A stretch of 64,000 nucleotides of DNA from Tatlockia sp. GTDB taxonomy: Bacteria > Pseudomonadota > Gammaproteobacteria > Legionellales > Legionellaceae. The stretch is taken from positions 1 through 64,000 of the forward strand of contig JACCWI010000059.1 in assembly GCA_013697725.1 (NCBI GenBank), read 5' to 3'. Every line of letters starts with the position of its first letter. Positions within the stretch are counted from its first letter, which is position 1. Of the stretch, positions 63,089 to 64,000 are shown in pieces. The translations under genes and the position numbers were made by a program. The notes under the pieces were generated by a model. That model was not told where the DNA came from. It did not search any database and worked only from the letters and a program-made list of their open reading frames with translations.

Positions 63089-64000
63089 ATGTTAATTTCA
63101 CCATTTCTAGTAATTATGAACAAGTTTCTTCCTATATTTAGTCAAGAACAATTTAAACAGCTTCCTGATCTTGTGCAAGCAGATTTTAGCTCTCTCTATA
63201 TTAAATTAAGTCAATTTTTTGTTCAAAATAAACTCTGTGAACGTTATAGTGAAAATGAGCGAGCTATTTTAACTGATGAGGAAATAGAAAGCTTGGCAGC
63301 AATTGTTAAGGAACGTGCCTTAGCTTTAGCTAGCCAAATTAAGAATGTTAACCCCGAAAACCTCTTATTGGGGAATACTCTTTTTGAAGAAATCTCAGCG
63401 CTTTTGATTACTGATACAGGGCCTGGGGTGAGAAATCCAACAACCAATGATAAGCATCATAGTACATACTCTATTAATAAAGTATATGTACCTTTGAAAC
63501 ATCGTAACTTTAAGAGTCAAGCACAAGTTATTAACCAACCTACTAAAAATGAATCCCCAATCACTGGACCTTTCTTAAATAGGGTTTTCACTCCTTTAAA
63601 AAACCGCGACTTCAATCTTGAACCTCAACCAATTTCTAAAAAATCGAATGCGCAAGCTGAAGCATTACAATTGCCTCTAACTGCAATAAAGTTCACAAAA
63701 GAGGAGAAATTCCCAGTTCTTGTACCTCTGGAACCTTTAAATTTAGAGCAGCCCTTAGACCAGTTTTTTAACAAACAAAATTTAGAAAGCGATTATAATC
63801 GAGCAAAAAAGGAATTAGCTGCTGTTCATAAAACGTTCCAGGTTGATTTAAAACAGCTGAACCAAGCTATCTATGATACAAATTATTATTCTTTCAAACC
63901 CGAAGAAAAAGCAATAAAAGCGCTTGAGAAAATATTTCGTTATCACAGTCAAGTCAGCGAATACTTGTTTAGTAGATCATCAATGGAGATTACCTTAAAA
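63089..64000 (+). CDS. partial large hypothetical protein, cut by the window end
   Basis: An open frame of 304 codons from ATG 63089 to the last base, with no stop, so the 3' end is missing. AGG lies 6 bases before the ATG; an ATG at 63116 is an alternative. The protein is hydrophilic and rich in K, N, E, Q, with no signal peptide or membrane helix. A repeated motif occurs: VYVPLKHRNFK at about residue 132 and VFTPLKNRDFN at about 166. No family recognised. Large, charged, family-less proteins in Legionella are often Dot/Icm effectors, which is only a guess here as the C-terminal signal is not visible. Confidence 0.6.
   Translation, partial: MLISPFLVIMNKFLPIFSQEQFKQLPDLVQADFSSLYIKLSQFFVQNKLCERYSENERAILTDEEIESLAAIVKERALALASQIKNVNPENLLLGNTLFEEISALLITDTGPGVRNPTTNDKHHSTYSINKVYVPLKHRNFKSQAQVINQPTKNESPITGPFLNRVFTPLKNRDFNLEPQPISKKSNAQAEALQLPLTAIKFTKEEKFPVLVPLEPLNLEQPLDQFFNKQNLESDYNRAKKELAAVHKTFQVDLKQLNQAIYDTNYYSFKPEEKAIKALEKIFRYHSQVSEYLFSRSSMEITLK

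Overview
The window looks like chromosomal DNA of a Legionella-type gammaproteobacterium. The DNA is AT-rich, intergenic DNA is strongly A/T, and the proteins are rich in K, I and N. Other pointers are an LqsR-like response regulator with the late phospho-acceptor Asp known from Legionella quorum sensing, FleN (FlhG) and FliA, and many small exported proteins of unknown function. This is inferred from gene content; no 16S or tRNA gene is present. I saw no tRNA, rRNA, CRISPR array or insertion sequence.

Layout. 0.5-10.5 kb is a signalling region: a catalytically dead LexA/S24-like regulator, an acetyltransferase interrupted by a stop codon, a metal-dependent cyclase translationally coupled to a membrane hybrid histidine kinase, a tiny stand-alone histidine-phosphotransfer-like protein, a convergent LqsR-like regulator, and an operon of a MEDS-PAS-kinase-receiver protein with a receiver-EAL (c-di-GMP phosphodiesterase) protein. 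10.6-15.3 kb holds exported or outer-membrane proteins and a plasmid-flavoured block: a KfrA-like coiled-coil DNA-binding protein, a perfect palindrome over a promoter, a RecX-like protein, two of three related small putative DNA-binding proteins, and an inverted pair of DnaA boxes. 15.3-27.7 kb is rich in DNA-repair genes (topoisomerase IB, ligase-associated exonuclease, ATP-dependent DNA ligase, AlkB-like dioxygenase, 3-methyladenine glycosylase). Mixed in are a short-chain dehydrogenase, the Kup potassium transporter with a structured leader, a VanX-type dipeptidase, a transglycosylase-like exported protein and a receiver-HPt protein.

28-36.9 kb is mostly transporters (DUF1622 protein and two MFS carriers), a methyltransferase, an envelope-stress group (BON lipoprotein, glycine-zipper protein, YqjD-like protein) and MtfA. 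37.1-42.8 kb carries a secreted beta-propeller protein, FliA and FlhG without other flagellar genes, and a DprE1/DprE2-like pair of oxidoreductases.

43-58 kb is a complete Pel exopolysaccharide locus in two divergent arms. On the minus strand are a PelX-like UDP-sugar epimerase, PelA and a TPR protein; on the plus strand is pelBCDEFG with overlapping genes. PelD keeps the RxxD c-di-GMP site, so the receiver-EAL phosphodiesterase at 9.3 kb could oppose Pel production. PelB carries an unusual tandem duplication of SPOR-like domains. pelG ends inside a three-copy 165-bp tandem repeat that contains a REP-like palindrome. A full-length Lhr-type helicase follows. The last 0.9 kb is an open reading frame running off the window with no recognisable family.
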